A stretch of 7,253 nt of DNA from Acidocella sp. (GTDB lineage Bacteria > Pseudomonadota > Alphaproteobacteria > Acetobacterales > Acetobacteraceae). The notes beneath the pieces were generated by a model that was not told where the DNA came from, did no database searches, and was given only the letters and a program-made list of their open reading frames with translations. This document shows, piece by piece, positions 1 through 5,900 of the stretch (positions are counted from its first letter, which is position 1; every line of letters begins with the position of its first letter). Position numbers and translations under genes: made by a program. The DNA is taken from contig JAQUAC010000111.1 in assembly GCA_028687415.1 (NCBI GenBank), positions 1 through 7,253 on the forward strand. The letters run 5' to 3'.

Positions 1-1
1 G

Positions 2-736
2 CGCGACGCCACAGGCGAGTTCCTGCCCTTCAGCCAGGTCGGCGGCTTTGTGCTGGGGGCGCGGGTCATCACTATGGGCGGGGTCAGCCGCGCCGATGCC
101 ATCGCCTCCACGCTGGGGGATGTGACGACCGAATTCCTGGCGCAACTCGTGTTCATAGGCGTTGGCTTAGCCATTCTCGCGCGCAAGGCGCCGGGGTCGG
201 ATCTGGTGATGCCCATCGCCATTGGGTTGTGCGTGGCGGTTGTCATGGGGGTGGGGCTGATTCTGGCGCAGCGCGGCGCGGGCACTAAAATCTTCCGGGC
301 CTTGGCGCTGAAGATCGCCGGGGCCACGGGCGAGGGCGCAGTGGCGAATGCCGACCGGCTGCAGGCGGCGCTGGATACCATGTACGGCGAACGCGACCGG
401 CTGGCGCTCTCCGCGCTGTTTCATCTGTGCTGCTGGTTCGGCACCGCCACGGCCTCGTTTATTGGCTTCCACGCGCTCGGTGTTTCGCTCTCCTTTATCG
501 ACGCCCTCTGCATTGAGGCCATGCTGCATGCGATCATGGCGCTGGCCTTCTTCATCCCTGGCCGCGTCGGTGTTCAGGAGGCCGCCTATGCTGTGCTGGG
601 CGGCGTGTTCGGCATCCCGCCGGATATCGCGCTGTCCCTCTCCCTGCTGCGCCGCGCACGGGATTTCGTCATTGCCGTGCCGGTGCTGATCGCTTGGCAG
701 GGGCTGGAGGCGAAAAAGCTGAAAGCCACCATCTGA
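2..736 (+). CDS. hpnL: HpnL-like lysylphosphatidylglycerol synthase-fold membrane protein (5' partial)
   Basis: This is the C-terminal 244 residues of a polytopic membrane protein of the LPG-synthase transmembrane/flippase-like family (UPF0104). The reading frame is open to the left window edge, so the true start lies outside; the GTG at position 50 is an internal valine. Visible residues 8-15 read LPFSQVGG, the conserved polar re-entrant motif typical of this family. Hydrophobic segments follow at about 45-60, 68-88, 137-160 and 163-186, then PGRVGVQEAAY at 186-196 and a conserved RARDF near the C-terminus. The last two blocks match the HpnL subfamily, found in hopanoid biosynthesis loci of alphaproteobacteria and thought to act in lipid translocation or export. 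The HpnL assignment is from remembered family motifs and no other hopanoid gene is in view; a generic flippase-like protein is the alternative. Family level is secure, the symbol less so. Confidence 0.72.
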   Translation, partial: RDATGEFLPFSQVGGFVLGARVITMGGVSRADAIASTLGDVTTEFLAQLVFIGVGLAILARKAPGSDLVMPIAIGLCVAVVMGVGLILAQRGAGTKIFRALALKIAGATGEGAVANADRLQAALDTMYGERDRLALSALFHLCCWFGTATASFIGFHALGVSLSFIDALCIEAMLHAIMALAFFIPGRVGVQEAAYAVLGGVFGIPPDIALSLSLLRRARDFVIAVPVLIAWQGLEAKKLKATI

Positions 737-833
737 GAGGCTGGATATTGCGGCGGCGTTAATATGCCGTTTCCCGCTTGCTGTTCCGGGTGGCCGGGTC
801 CATCTCAGAGAGATGGCAGCCTGGAGGTAATGC

Positions 834-1091
834 ATGTCAATATTCGGTTGGATCGTTCTTGGCCTCATCGCTGGCTGGATCGGCAGCAATATTGTCGATA
901 ATGGCGGCAGGGGGCTGGTTCTGGATATGGTTCTCGGTATTGTCGGCGCGCTTGTCGGCGGCACTATTTTCAACCTCCTGGGCGCCATGCCGGTGACGGG
1001 CTTTAATCTTTATTCGCTTTTCGTCGCCGTTGTCGGCTCTGTTGTGGTGCTGGTCGTCTACCACGCGATTGCCGGGCGGCGGCGCCTGTAA
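834..1091 (+). CDS. GlsB/YeaQ/YmgE family small membrane protein
   Basis: This 85-residue protein belongs to the transglycosylase-associated/GlsB-YeaQ-YmgE family of very small inner-membrane proteins, often linked to general or envelope stress. Their molecular function is not established. Three glycine-rich transmembrane segments fill it (about residues 3-20, 28-50 and 57-79), with a short basic tail GRRRL likely on the cytoplasmic side. The opening MSIFGWIVLGLIAGWIG and the second-helix GIVGALVGG are characteristic. The start is well supported: GGAGGT at 823-828 lies 5 nt before the ATG. It is 97 nt after the HpnL-like gene and 44 nt before the MFS gene, same strand, so co-transcription with the latter is possible. 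Length is normal for the family (about 80-90 aa). Confidence 0.88.
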   Translation: MSIFGWIVLGLIAGWIGSNIVDNGGRGLVLDMVLGIVGALVGGTIFNLLGAMPVTGFNLYSLFVAVVGSVVVLVVYHAIAGRRRL

Positions 1092-1098
1092 ACCGCGC

Positions 1099-1116
1099 CT
1101 TGACGCCTCCGTCAGG
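1099..1116 (+). other. small stem-loop between glsB-like and MFS genes
   Basis: CTTGACG and CGTCAGG (1099-1105 and 1110-1116) can pair around a CCTC tetraloop, with one G-T wobble. The 3' arm overlaps an AGGAG (1114-1118) lying 17 nt before the MFS start, too far to be a normal Shine-Dalgarno. There is no T-tract, so it is not an intrinsic terminator. It could be an RNA-stability or translation-modulating element, or chance in GC-rich DNA. Confidence 0.22.
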
Positions 1117-1135
1117 AGCGGGGTAGCCCGGAGAT

Positions 1136-2251
1136 ATGCACACCAAACTGCGGACCATGCGGCTTTTCTTCGGCATGGCCGGTATTGGCATCTCGGTTTG
1201 GGCGATCACGGTGCCGTTTACGAAAATCCGCTTCAACCTGGATGACGGCACGCTGGGGCTAATGCTGCTGGCGGGCGGCACTGGCGGGATTTTGGCCATG
1301 CCGGTGGCGGGCATGGCGATCTCGCGCTGGGGTAGCCGTTCGGTGCTGGTGGCGGTGGGGCTGGCGATGGGGCTGCTGCTGCCGGGGCTAAGCGTTGCCC
1401 CCTCGCCGTTGGTCTTCACGGGATTGCTGCTGCTTTACGGCGGGTTGTTCGGGGCTCTGGATATTGCCATCAACGCGCAGGGCGCGGTGGTTGAACGCAT
1501 GAGCGGACGGCTGAACATGTCGGGCTTTCACGCCTGCTACAGCCTTGGCACGTTGGGCGTGGCGCTGGCGAGCAGCCTGCTGCTGCGGCTGGGGGTCTCG
1601 TATATCGGCTGCGCGCTGGTCAGTGCCGGGGCGATGCTGCTGATCCTGACCCAGGCCAGGGCGCTGGTGGGCAAGGCGGAGGATGAGCCGCCGCCGGCGC
1701 GGCATCTGGCGCTGCCCAACCGCGCCACCTTCGTACTGGGCTTGTGCTGCTTCGTCGCCTTCATGACCGAGGGGGCGGCAACGGATTGGAGCACGATTTA
1801 CCTCCGCTTCTCACGCAACATGCCGATTGACGCGGCGGCGCTTGGCTATGCGGCTTATGCCGTGGCCATGGCGGGGGCGCGGCTGTTTGGCGATGCGGTG
1901 GCGGAGCGGCTGGGCCAGCCCTGGCTGATGCGGCTGGGCTGCGCTGTGGCGGTGCTGGGCTTCGGGCTGGTGATCTTCGTGCCGCTCGGCTGGGTGGGGG
2001 TGATCGGCTTCGGGCTGATCGGGCTGGGGACCGGTAATATCGCCCCGCTGGTGTTCAGCGCCGCCGCCCGCGTGCCGGGCATAGCGGCGAATCACGCCAT
2101 GCCGGCGGTGGTGGGGCTGGGCTATGCCGGGTTTCTGGCCGGGCCGGTGCTGATTGGCTTGCTGGCCAACCATCTGGGGCTGGGCTTTGCCCTGGGGGTG
2201 ATCGGCGCCATGCTGGGGGGCACGTTCTTCGCGGCCAGGGTGGTGGGGTAA
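1136..2251 (+). CDS. MFS transporter, YbjJ/MosC-like
   Basis: This 371-residue major facilitator superfamily permease has about 12 short hydrophobic segments, with a cytoplasmic loop around residues 178-195 (KAEDEPPPARH) between the halves. The loop 2-3 motif reads GMAISRWGSRSVL (59-71), a degenerate motif A, and its C-terminal equivalent is RLFGDAVAERLG (249-260). DIAINAQG (109-116) and TEGAATDWS (211-219) are marks of the YbjJ/MosC branch. Members are predicted inner-membrane exporters; MosC lies in rhizobial rhizopine clusters and YbjJ's substrate is unknown, so none is assigned here. The ATG at 1136 has GGAG only 2 nt upstream (1130-1133), closer than usual. A second ATG at 1157 would remove seven residues but has no better ribosome site. 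It is the last plus-strand gene before the low-GC segment. Confidence 0.85.
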   Translation: MHTKLRTMRLFFGMAGIGISVWAITVPFTKIRFNLDDGTLGLMLLAGGTGGILAMPVAGMAISRWGSRSVLVAVGLAMGLLLPGLSVAPSPLVFTGLLLLYGGLFGALDIAINAQGAVVERMSGRLNMSGFHACYSLGTLGVALASSLLLRLGVSYIGCALVSAGAMLLILTQARALVGKAEDEPPPARHLALPNRATFVLGLCCFVAFMTEGAATDWSTIYLRFSRNMPIDAAALGYAAYAVAMAGARLFGDAVAERLGQPWLMRLGCAVAVLGFGLVIFVPLGWVGVIGFGLIGLGTGNIAPLVFSAAARVPGIAANHAMPAVVGLGYAGFLAGPVLIGLLANHLGLGFALGVIGAMLGGTFFAARVVG

Positions 2252-2270
2252 GACGCTTCACCTTTCAGGG

Positions 2271-2340
2271 TGAGCCAGGATTGGTTTAATCTGAGACGAT
2301 TGGCAGTGCCTCGGTTTGAATTTCGGGTTTTTGAGCCAGG
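2271..2340 (+). repeat. 9-bp direct repeat TGAGCCAGG (two copies)
   Basis: TGAGCCAGG occurs at 2271-2279 and 2332-2340, starts 61 nt apart, each followed by a TTGG (ATTGG in the first copy, TTGG in the second). It begins 20 nt after the MFS stop codon, at the left edge of the compositionally distinct segment. It could be a local duplication or chance. Confidence 0.4.
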
Positions 2341-2370
2341 TTGGCCGCCCCATAGTCGAGCGGACAATCT

Positions 2371-2384
2371 AAAAAGCGGTCATT
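2371..2384 (+). repeat. AAAAGCGGACATT-like word, left copy 1
   Basis: Reads AAAAAGCGGTCATT on the plus strand. A reverse-complement counterpart AAAAAACGGACATT lies at 4390-4403, on the other side of the nuclease gene. Confidence 0.45.
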
Positions 2385-2447
2385 CGCTGGTTCCGGCTAT
2401 GGGTAGCTCTGCGCCCTACCCAGTCTTTCACGCCTTCTGGCGGTGCT

Positions 2448-2458
2448 GCCGATAGCGG
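2448..2458 (+). repeat. 11-bp inverted repeat, left arm
   Basis: GCCGATAGCGG; its exact reverse complement is at 4430-4440. The two arms bracket the DUF262-DUF1524 gene about 2 kb apart. The next plus-strand bases (AC) make it run into an AGCGGACA word. Confidence 0.5.
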
Positions 2459-2537
2459 ACACTCTTCGGCGCTCTTAAGCTTTGATTTTGGCCTCAGTGC
2501 GCCATTCCGTTCATATTCGGCTCTTTAGCCAATTTCC

Positions 2538-2552
2538 AAAAGCGGATGCATT
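2538..2552 (+). repeat. AAAAGCGGACATT-like word, left copy 2
   Basis: Reads AAAAGCGGATGCATT on the plus strand. It is closest to the minus-strand copy at 4460-4480, which also has AAAGCGGAT followed a few bases later by CATT. Confidence 0.4.
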
Positions 2553-2565
2553 GGGCGCGCTCATT

Positions 2566-2581
2566 CAGCTCAGTTGAGCTG
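2566..2581 (-). other. palindrome after the nuclease stop codon
   Basis: CAGCTCAGTTGAGCTG is a perfect palindromic hairpin (six paired bases with an AGTT loop, or seven with a 2-nt loop). It lies 12 nt beyond the TGA of the minus-strand nuclease gene. There is no T-run on its 3' side in that direction, so it is only a candidate RNA 3'-end or stability element, not a clear intrinsic terminator. Confidence 0.3.
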
Positions 2582-2593
2582 GCGTCCAATAAC

Positions 2594-4255
2594 TCAATCA
2601 CTCCATTCTTTGCGAATGAAAGCAATGATCTCGGCAGTACGGGCTTTGACAGCAGCTTCAGTCCAAGCTTGACCGTTCGTGATGGTGCGTCCTACAGCGA
2701 TTGTCGCTTTTAACCCGCACTCCTTGTACGTTGTAGCCTTATCTGTCGGCCCCTTATCTTTGAGAGAAGAGTTTACACTCGGCGGAAGCATGGTGAGATT
2801 TCCGAGATGATGGATATATCTTTTTCCCGAGCTTTGAGGTTGAATATGTTCTATCGATCGCGAGGGTTCGTCCGCCCAAACCTTGTTCCACTGTCCTATA
2901 TTAAGCTTTTCCTTCGCTTCGAAAGATAGCTTTTCATCGTAACGATACAGCAGATAACGTAGCTCTTCCGACCATCCATTATAGCAGTCGGACCAATCGC
3001 CTTTTAGAACCTCAGAAATACTGTACCCCTCTCCTAGTCGTGGGATTGCTTCCGCAATTTTTTCTGCCGGGAGATTTTCCTTAATTATTTCAAATCCGAG
3101 TCTTATGTACTCCCCAACCTTATGCCGAGCATCAGCTCCACCTAAGCCGAAGATCCTAAATGTGACGCGCTCCCAGACTCCGAGGAGTTTTTTCTGTGTT
3201 TCAGAATCAAATTTACGAAGAAGAATCGCTGTTGCCACGAAACGGGCATGTACAATGCGGGTTACAGCACGCAGCCGAATATTTCCATCCAGTTCATTGA
3301 CGGCCTCCACGACAACTTTGAGGAATTCTCCAACGCCAGCGATGGTACGGAGTTCGGTTCCAGCAATCTTGGTTAGTTCCGTTGCTGCATCCTCCTGACT
3401 AATGATACGATTCGGCCTTGATTTGAGAGCCCATGTTCCGGCAAAGCGGAGTGCTTCATCGCCTAAGTCTCCTCGCAGCCCAAGCGTACGATAAATTCCC
3501 TGCCATGCCGTTTGCATCTCTCGAACGGCTTCCGTACGCGTACCTCCTTCGAGGTGTTCAAAGATAAGTGCCATCAGCTGGCTTTTCAATTTGTCGATCC
3601 ACTTCACATCGAGCCCTCGACTATTTAAGACCTCGAAGACCCGATATACTGTCGCCTCATTGGCAAGTTCGTGATAGATCATGGAAAGCCGATTGCGTAA
3701 CGTTGCAATTAATTCAATCAGAGGCTTATCATTTCCCCAGTTATGGACGAACCGTTCACATTCTCGCGCTGCCGAGACTAGGTTGGCATCGGCAGCCGTT
3801 ATCGCTGGTTGAGTATCTATCTCACCCGTCCTAATATACTTCGTAAATACATTGCTACTATCGTGATTCGTTTGCAGCAAAATTAGCGAGTGTTCGTCGC
3901 TTTTGACCAAAAGTTCCCTAGTTTCCCGCTTTACCTTTTCCTGCAATGGGTCTTCGATGCTTAGGGACTTTTCGATGGCCTTCAATAATATAATGAGTGT
4001 AGTGATACGTTGCTGGCCATCGACCAATTCTACCGTGCGGTATTCATCAGCGCCAATTGCTCTAGTATCCCGCGCAAGGGCAACCACGGTCGCCATAAAA
4101 TGCTCTCTGCCAGATCGTGCAACTTCCTTTATATCTTCGAATAAGTCATTACGTTGTCTAGTGCCCCATGAGTAGGCGCGCTGGTACTCTGGAATTCTGA
4201 AAAGGCGGCCCTGAAGCAGGGTGGCGACCTTAAGATGCAATGGGTTGAGTTGCAT
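2594..4255 (-). CDS. DUF262-DUF1524 fused nuclease, GmrSD/SspE/BrxU type
   Basis: This 553-residue protein is a predicted cytoplasmic phage-defence nuclease. The N-terminal DUF262 domain (about 1-230) shows IPEYQRAYSW (21-30), the signature DGQQR (79-83, followed by ITT), and VFEVLNSRG (206-214). The DGQQR region serves NTP binding and hydrolysis in GmrS and SspE. The C-terminal DUF1524 HNH-like nuclease domain (about 455-550) shows SIEHIQPQ (467-474, candidate catalytic His470), HHLGNLTML (482-490) and Asn495, so both signatures look intact. Known relatives cut DNA with modified bases (GmrSD, BrxU) or act with phosphorothioate modification (SspE); the target here cannot be read from sequence. 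The ATG has AGGA 4 nt upstream on the minus strand (4260-4263). The gene is alone, with no modification or Ssp partner in view, is far lower in GC than its neighbours and uses codons such as AGG, suggesting horizontal transfer. Confidence 0.87.
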   Translation of the reverse strand: MQLNPLHLKVATLLQGRLFRIPEYQRAYSWGTRQRNDLFEDIKEVARSGREHFMATVVALARDTRAIGADEYRTVELVDGQQRITTLIILLKAIEKSLSIEDPLQEKVKRETRELLVKSDEHSLILLQTNHDSSNVFTKYIRTGEIDTQPAITAADANLVSAARECERFVHNWGNDKPLIELIATLRNRLSMIYHELANEATVYRVFEVLNSRGLDVKWIDKLKSQLMALIFEHLEGGTRTEAVREMQTAWQGIYRTLGLRGDLGDEALRFAGTWALKSRPNRIISQEDAATELTKIAGTELRTIAGVGEFLKVVVEAVNELDGNIRLRAVTRIVHARFVATAILLRKFDSETQKKLLGVWERVTFRIFGLGGADARHKVGEYIRLGFEIIKENLPAEKIAEAIPRLGEGYSISEVLKGDWSDCYNGWSEELRYLLYRYDEKLSFEAKEKLNIGQWNKVWADEPSRSIEHIQPQSSGKRYIHHLGNLTMLPPSVNSSLKDKGPTDKATTYKECGLKATIAVGRTITNGQAWTEAAVKARTAEIIAFIRKEWSD

Positions 4256-4389
4256 GGCTTCCTGAGAACTTTCAATGTTTGATAGCGTGATAGAATGTAC
4301 TGCTCAGAAAAGCTGGCCGCTAGGGGGTTATATCCGCTGCGCGAGATGATGCGGCAGAGTCGATCTGGCGCTGCAGAGGCCGAGTCCGA

Positions 4390-4403
4390 AATGTCCGTTT
4401 TTT
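4390..4403 (-). repeat. AAAAGCGGACATT-like word, right copy 1
   Basis: On the minus strand it reads AAAAAACGGACATT, matching the plus-strand word at 2371-2384 at 12 of 14 positions. Confidence 0.45.
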
Positions 4404-4429
4404 GCTCCCGAATATTTAAAGCCGTCAGG

Positions 4430-4440
4430 CCGCTATCGGC
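4430..4440 (-). repeat. 11-bp inverted repeat, right arm
   Basis: CCGCTATCGGC on the plus strand, the exact reverse complement of 2448-2458. The similarity does not extend on either side of the 11 bases. Confidence 0.5.
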
Positions 4441-4459
4441 CCGGTCTCGTCATTAGGTG

Positions 4460-4480
4460 AATGTCCGGTATCCGCTTTCC
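4460..4480 (-). repeat. AAAAGCGGACATT-like word, right copy 2
   Basis: On the minus strand it begins GGAAAGCGGATACC and continues directly into GGACATT, so it carries both halves of the word family (AAAGCGG and CGGACATT). Confidence 0.4.
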
Positions 4481-4551
4481 TCGGCCGTAAGCCAACGGGC
4501 AGCTTCCCCCAAAGCCGAAACTCTCACTACGGCACCGCCAAACATCGCATG

Positions 4552-5262
4552 CTAAGCCGCTGCCGCGGGGGTGTTTTCTGGGCCGTAATAAACGTCCTCC
4601 AGCTGGGTGAGAACCTCTTCCCGCGTCAGGCCCTGCGGCAAGGGCGGGTGCAGTTTTACCAGTACCGGGCCAGGGTGTTTGCCGAACGCCTTGCGCCCCC
4701 AGCGCTGGCCGGAATTGGTGGCGGCGGGCAGCACCGGGGCGCCCGTGCCCCGCGCCAGCGCGGCAATGCCCTGGCGCAGCTTGCCGCGCGCGCCATAGGC
4801 CATGCGCGTGCCCTCGGGGAAGATGATCACCTGCCGCCCGGCGGCTACCGCCTGGCGCACGCCGGTTACCATCTCGCGCAGCGCCGTGCCGCCGCCGCCG
4901 CGATCCACCGGGATCATACCCGCTGGTTCCAGCATGGGGCCGAAGAGCGGGATGCGTCTTAGCTCCTTTTTAAAGACGAAGGCTGGGCGCGGCAGCAGCG
5001 CCAGCCAGACCAAGATGTCCATGGCCGATTGGTGCTGCGCGGCGATGATGGCGCCGCCCACGGGCAGGGCCTCCAGCCCCTCCGCCTGCAACGTGATGCC
5101 GCAGAACACACGCAGGCCCCAGATGCAGATGCGCCCCCAGAGCTGGGCGACAGCGAGAATGCCGCCGGGCAAATAGCGCCCGCCCAGCACGCACCAGAGG
5201 CTGAGCAGAGAACCGCTGCCGAACATGAGGATGTTGAAGGCGGAGGAGCGGAGCAGACGCAT
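4552..5262 (-). CDS. plsC: 1-acyl-sn-glycerol-3-phosphate acyltransferase (PlsC family)
   Basis: This 236-residue membrane-bound acyltransferase is predicted to acylate lysophosphatidic acid at sn-2, giving phosphatidic acid for phospholipid synthesis. All the family blocks are present. Block I is QHQSAMD (76-82; catalytic His77 and Asp82, with Gln where the textbook motif has Asn). Block II is KKELRRIPLFG (98-108), followed by GMIPVDRGGG. Block III is FPEGTR (148-153, substrate phosphate binding) and block IV is VLPAATNSG (177-185). A hydrophobic N-terminal stretch (about 8-55) anchors it. The ATG lies 5 nt after the stop of the DUF218 gene with only a poor Shine-Dalgarno, suggesting translational coupling. 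It is the last gene of the ftsE-ftsX-DUF218-plsC run. Acyl specificity, and whether this is the main cellular PlsC or a paralogue, cannot be told. Confidence 0.87.
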   Translation of the reverse strand: MRLLRSSAFNILMFGSGSLLSLWCVLGGRYLPGGILAVAQLWGRICIWGLRVFCGITLQAEGLEALPVGGAIIAAQHQSAMDILVWLALLPRPAFVFKKELRRIPLFGPMLEPAGMIPVDRGGGGTALREMVTGVRQAVAAGRQVIIFPEGTRMAYGARGKLRQGIAALARGTGAPVLPAATNSGQRWGRKAFGKHPGPVLVKLHPPLPQGLTREEVLTQLEDVYYGPENTPAAAA

Positions 5263-5267
5263 GAGGT

Positions 5268-5900
5268 TCAGAAATCCGAGTTGAGGAGGCCTGCGGCGAT
5301 GCGGCCCAGCCCGGCGCGCACGGTGAGGTACTTGGTGTATTCCCCGGCCAGCATGCGCAGCGTCGGCAGGCTGAGAATCTTGCGCATGGCGGGCGGGCGT
5401 ACCGGGTCGGGGATGAGGGTAATGCCGGGCAGGGTGCGGCGCATCTCCTGCATGGCGCGCGGCATGTGGTAATCCGCTGTGACGATGATGAGCGAGCGCA
5501 TGTGGTGGGCGTTGGCCCAGCTCGCGGCTTCCAGCGCGTTGCCATGGGTGGTGCCGGCCATGTGGCCGAGGGTGATGGCACTGGCGTAGCGTGTGGCGGC
5601 GGCGGCATCGTCGGCGGTGAAGTCACCCAGATAAGTGCCGCGCCCGGCGCCGGAGATGAGTAGCTGCGGCGCCTCGTGCGCGGCGAGTAGGCCGAGCGCT
5701 TCACTCACCCGGCCGTCGCCGCCAGTGAGAGCGACGATGCCGTCCGCCGGGGGCAGCGGGTTTGGCGGGGTGGCAGTGAACGCCACGGTGAGGAACACGG
5801 TGAAGCCGGCGAGCCACAGAAAGCAGATCAGCGCAGCCAGCCGCCCCAGCAGACGCAAGAGGGAAAAGCGACGGCGCAGGCGGTGCGGGCGGCGGGGCAT
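5268..5900 (-). CDS. DUF218 (YdcF/SanA-like) membrane-anchored protein
   Basis: This 210-residue protein has an arginine-rich start (MPRRPHRLRRR), one membrane segment (about 19-43) and a DUF218 domain placed by the positive-inside rule in the periplasm. Family landmarks are ADGIVALTGGDGR (52-64), QLLISGAG (79-86), HGNALEAA (119-126) and SLIIVTADYHMPRAM (136-150). YdcF/SanA/ElyC-type proteins are tied to envelope integrity and lipid-carrier or peptidoglycan metabolism, but no reaction is firmly assigned for this subgroup. The frame stays open upstream to 6332, but that part is a shadow of ftsX. The ATG at 5900 shares its A with the ftsX stop (TGATG), strongly favouring this start and coupled translation. 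Conserved Asp, Thr, Asn and His residues of the family appear present. Function beyond envelope biogenesis is inference. Confidence 0.85.
   Translation of the reverse strand: MPRRPHRLRRRFSLLRLLGRLAALICFLWLAGFTVFLTVAFTATPPNPLPPADGIVALTGGDGRVSEALGLLAAHEAPQLLISGAGRGTYLGDFTADDAAAATRYASAITLGHMAGTTHGNALEAASWANAHHMRSLIIVTADYHMPRAMQEMRRTLPGITLIPDPVRPPAMRKILSLPTLRMLAGEYTKYLTVRAGLGRIAAGLLNSDF

Larger units (their letters stand above)
2252..2593. other. noncoding left flank of the accessory segment
   Basis: These 342 nt between two convergent stop codons hold no gene I can support. The only plus-strand frame of any length (2270-2455, 61 codons) resembles no known protein. Composition shifts here from the GC-rich coding context to mixed, T-rich DNA. 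It contains a 9-bp direct repeat TGAGCCAGG (2271-2279 and 2332-2340), a 7-bp stem TGGGTAG/CTACCCA (2400-2406 and 2416-2422), several degenerate AGCGGACATT-like words (2359-2370, 2371-2384, 2454-2463, 2538-2552), and a palindrome at 2566-2581 next to the nuclease stop. It looks like intergenic or decayed DNA rather than a gene remnant. Confidence 0.6.
4256..4551. other. noncoding right flank of the accessory segment
   Basis: These 296 nt separate the nuclease start from the acyltransferase stop, both on the minus strand. I find no gene. The segment must hold the nuclease promoter if that gene has its own, but no convincing -35/-10 pair with 16-18 nt spacing is visible; the best AT-rich stretches read TATAAC and TATCAA on the minus strand without good -35 partners. 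Close to the start are two GATAG words 8 nt apart (4281-4285, 4289-4293). Further out are two minus-strand AAAGCGGACATT-like words and the right arm of the 11-bp inverted repeat. No T-tract terminator is visible for the acyltransferase operon. Confidence 0.55.

Noticed and set aside
76..82. Gln instead of Asn in acyltransferase block I as an inactivating change (protein residues 76-82)
   Set aside because: The catalytic His and Asp are kept, and from memory the position before the His varies in alphaproteobacterial members, so the enzyme is probably active.
167..988. 273-codon minus-strand ORF
   Set aside because: It crosses the HpnL-like gene, the intergenic gap and the GlsB-like gene, and its product is Arg/His/Gln-rich with no family resemblance: a GC-rich antisense shadow.
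2400..2422. TGGGTAG/CTACCCA stem as terminator for the MFS gene
   Set aside because: It lies about 150 nt after the stop, has a 9-nt loop and no following T-run.
2270..2455. 61-codon plus-strand ORF in the left flank
   Set aside because: No ribosome site, no recognisable motif, and it runs through the repeat words; most likely chance.
4256..4380. A sigma70 promoter for the nuclease gene
   Set aside because: TATAAC-like and TATCAA-like boxes occur on the minus strand, but none has a fair -35 match at 16-18 nt, so no promoter is listed.
2252..4551. Insertion sequence, integrase, tRNA attachment site or CRISPR array
   Set aside because: No transposase or recombinase motif, no tRNA cloverleaf and no regularly spaced repeats were found; the short words are irregular in spacing and sequence.
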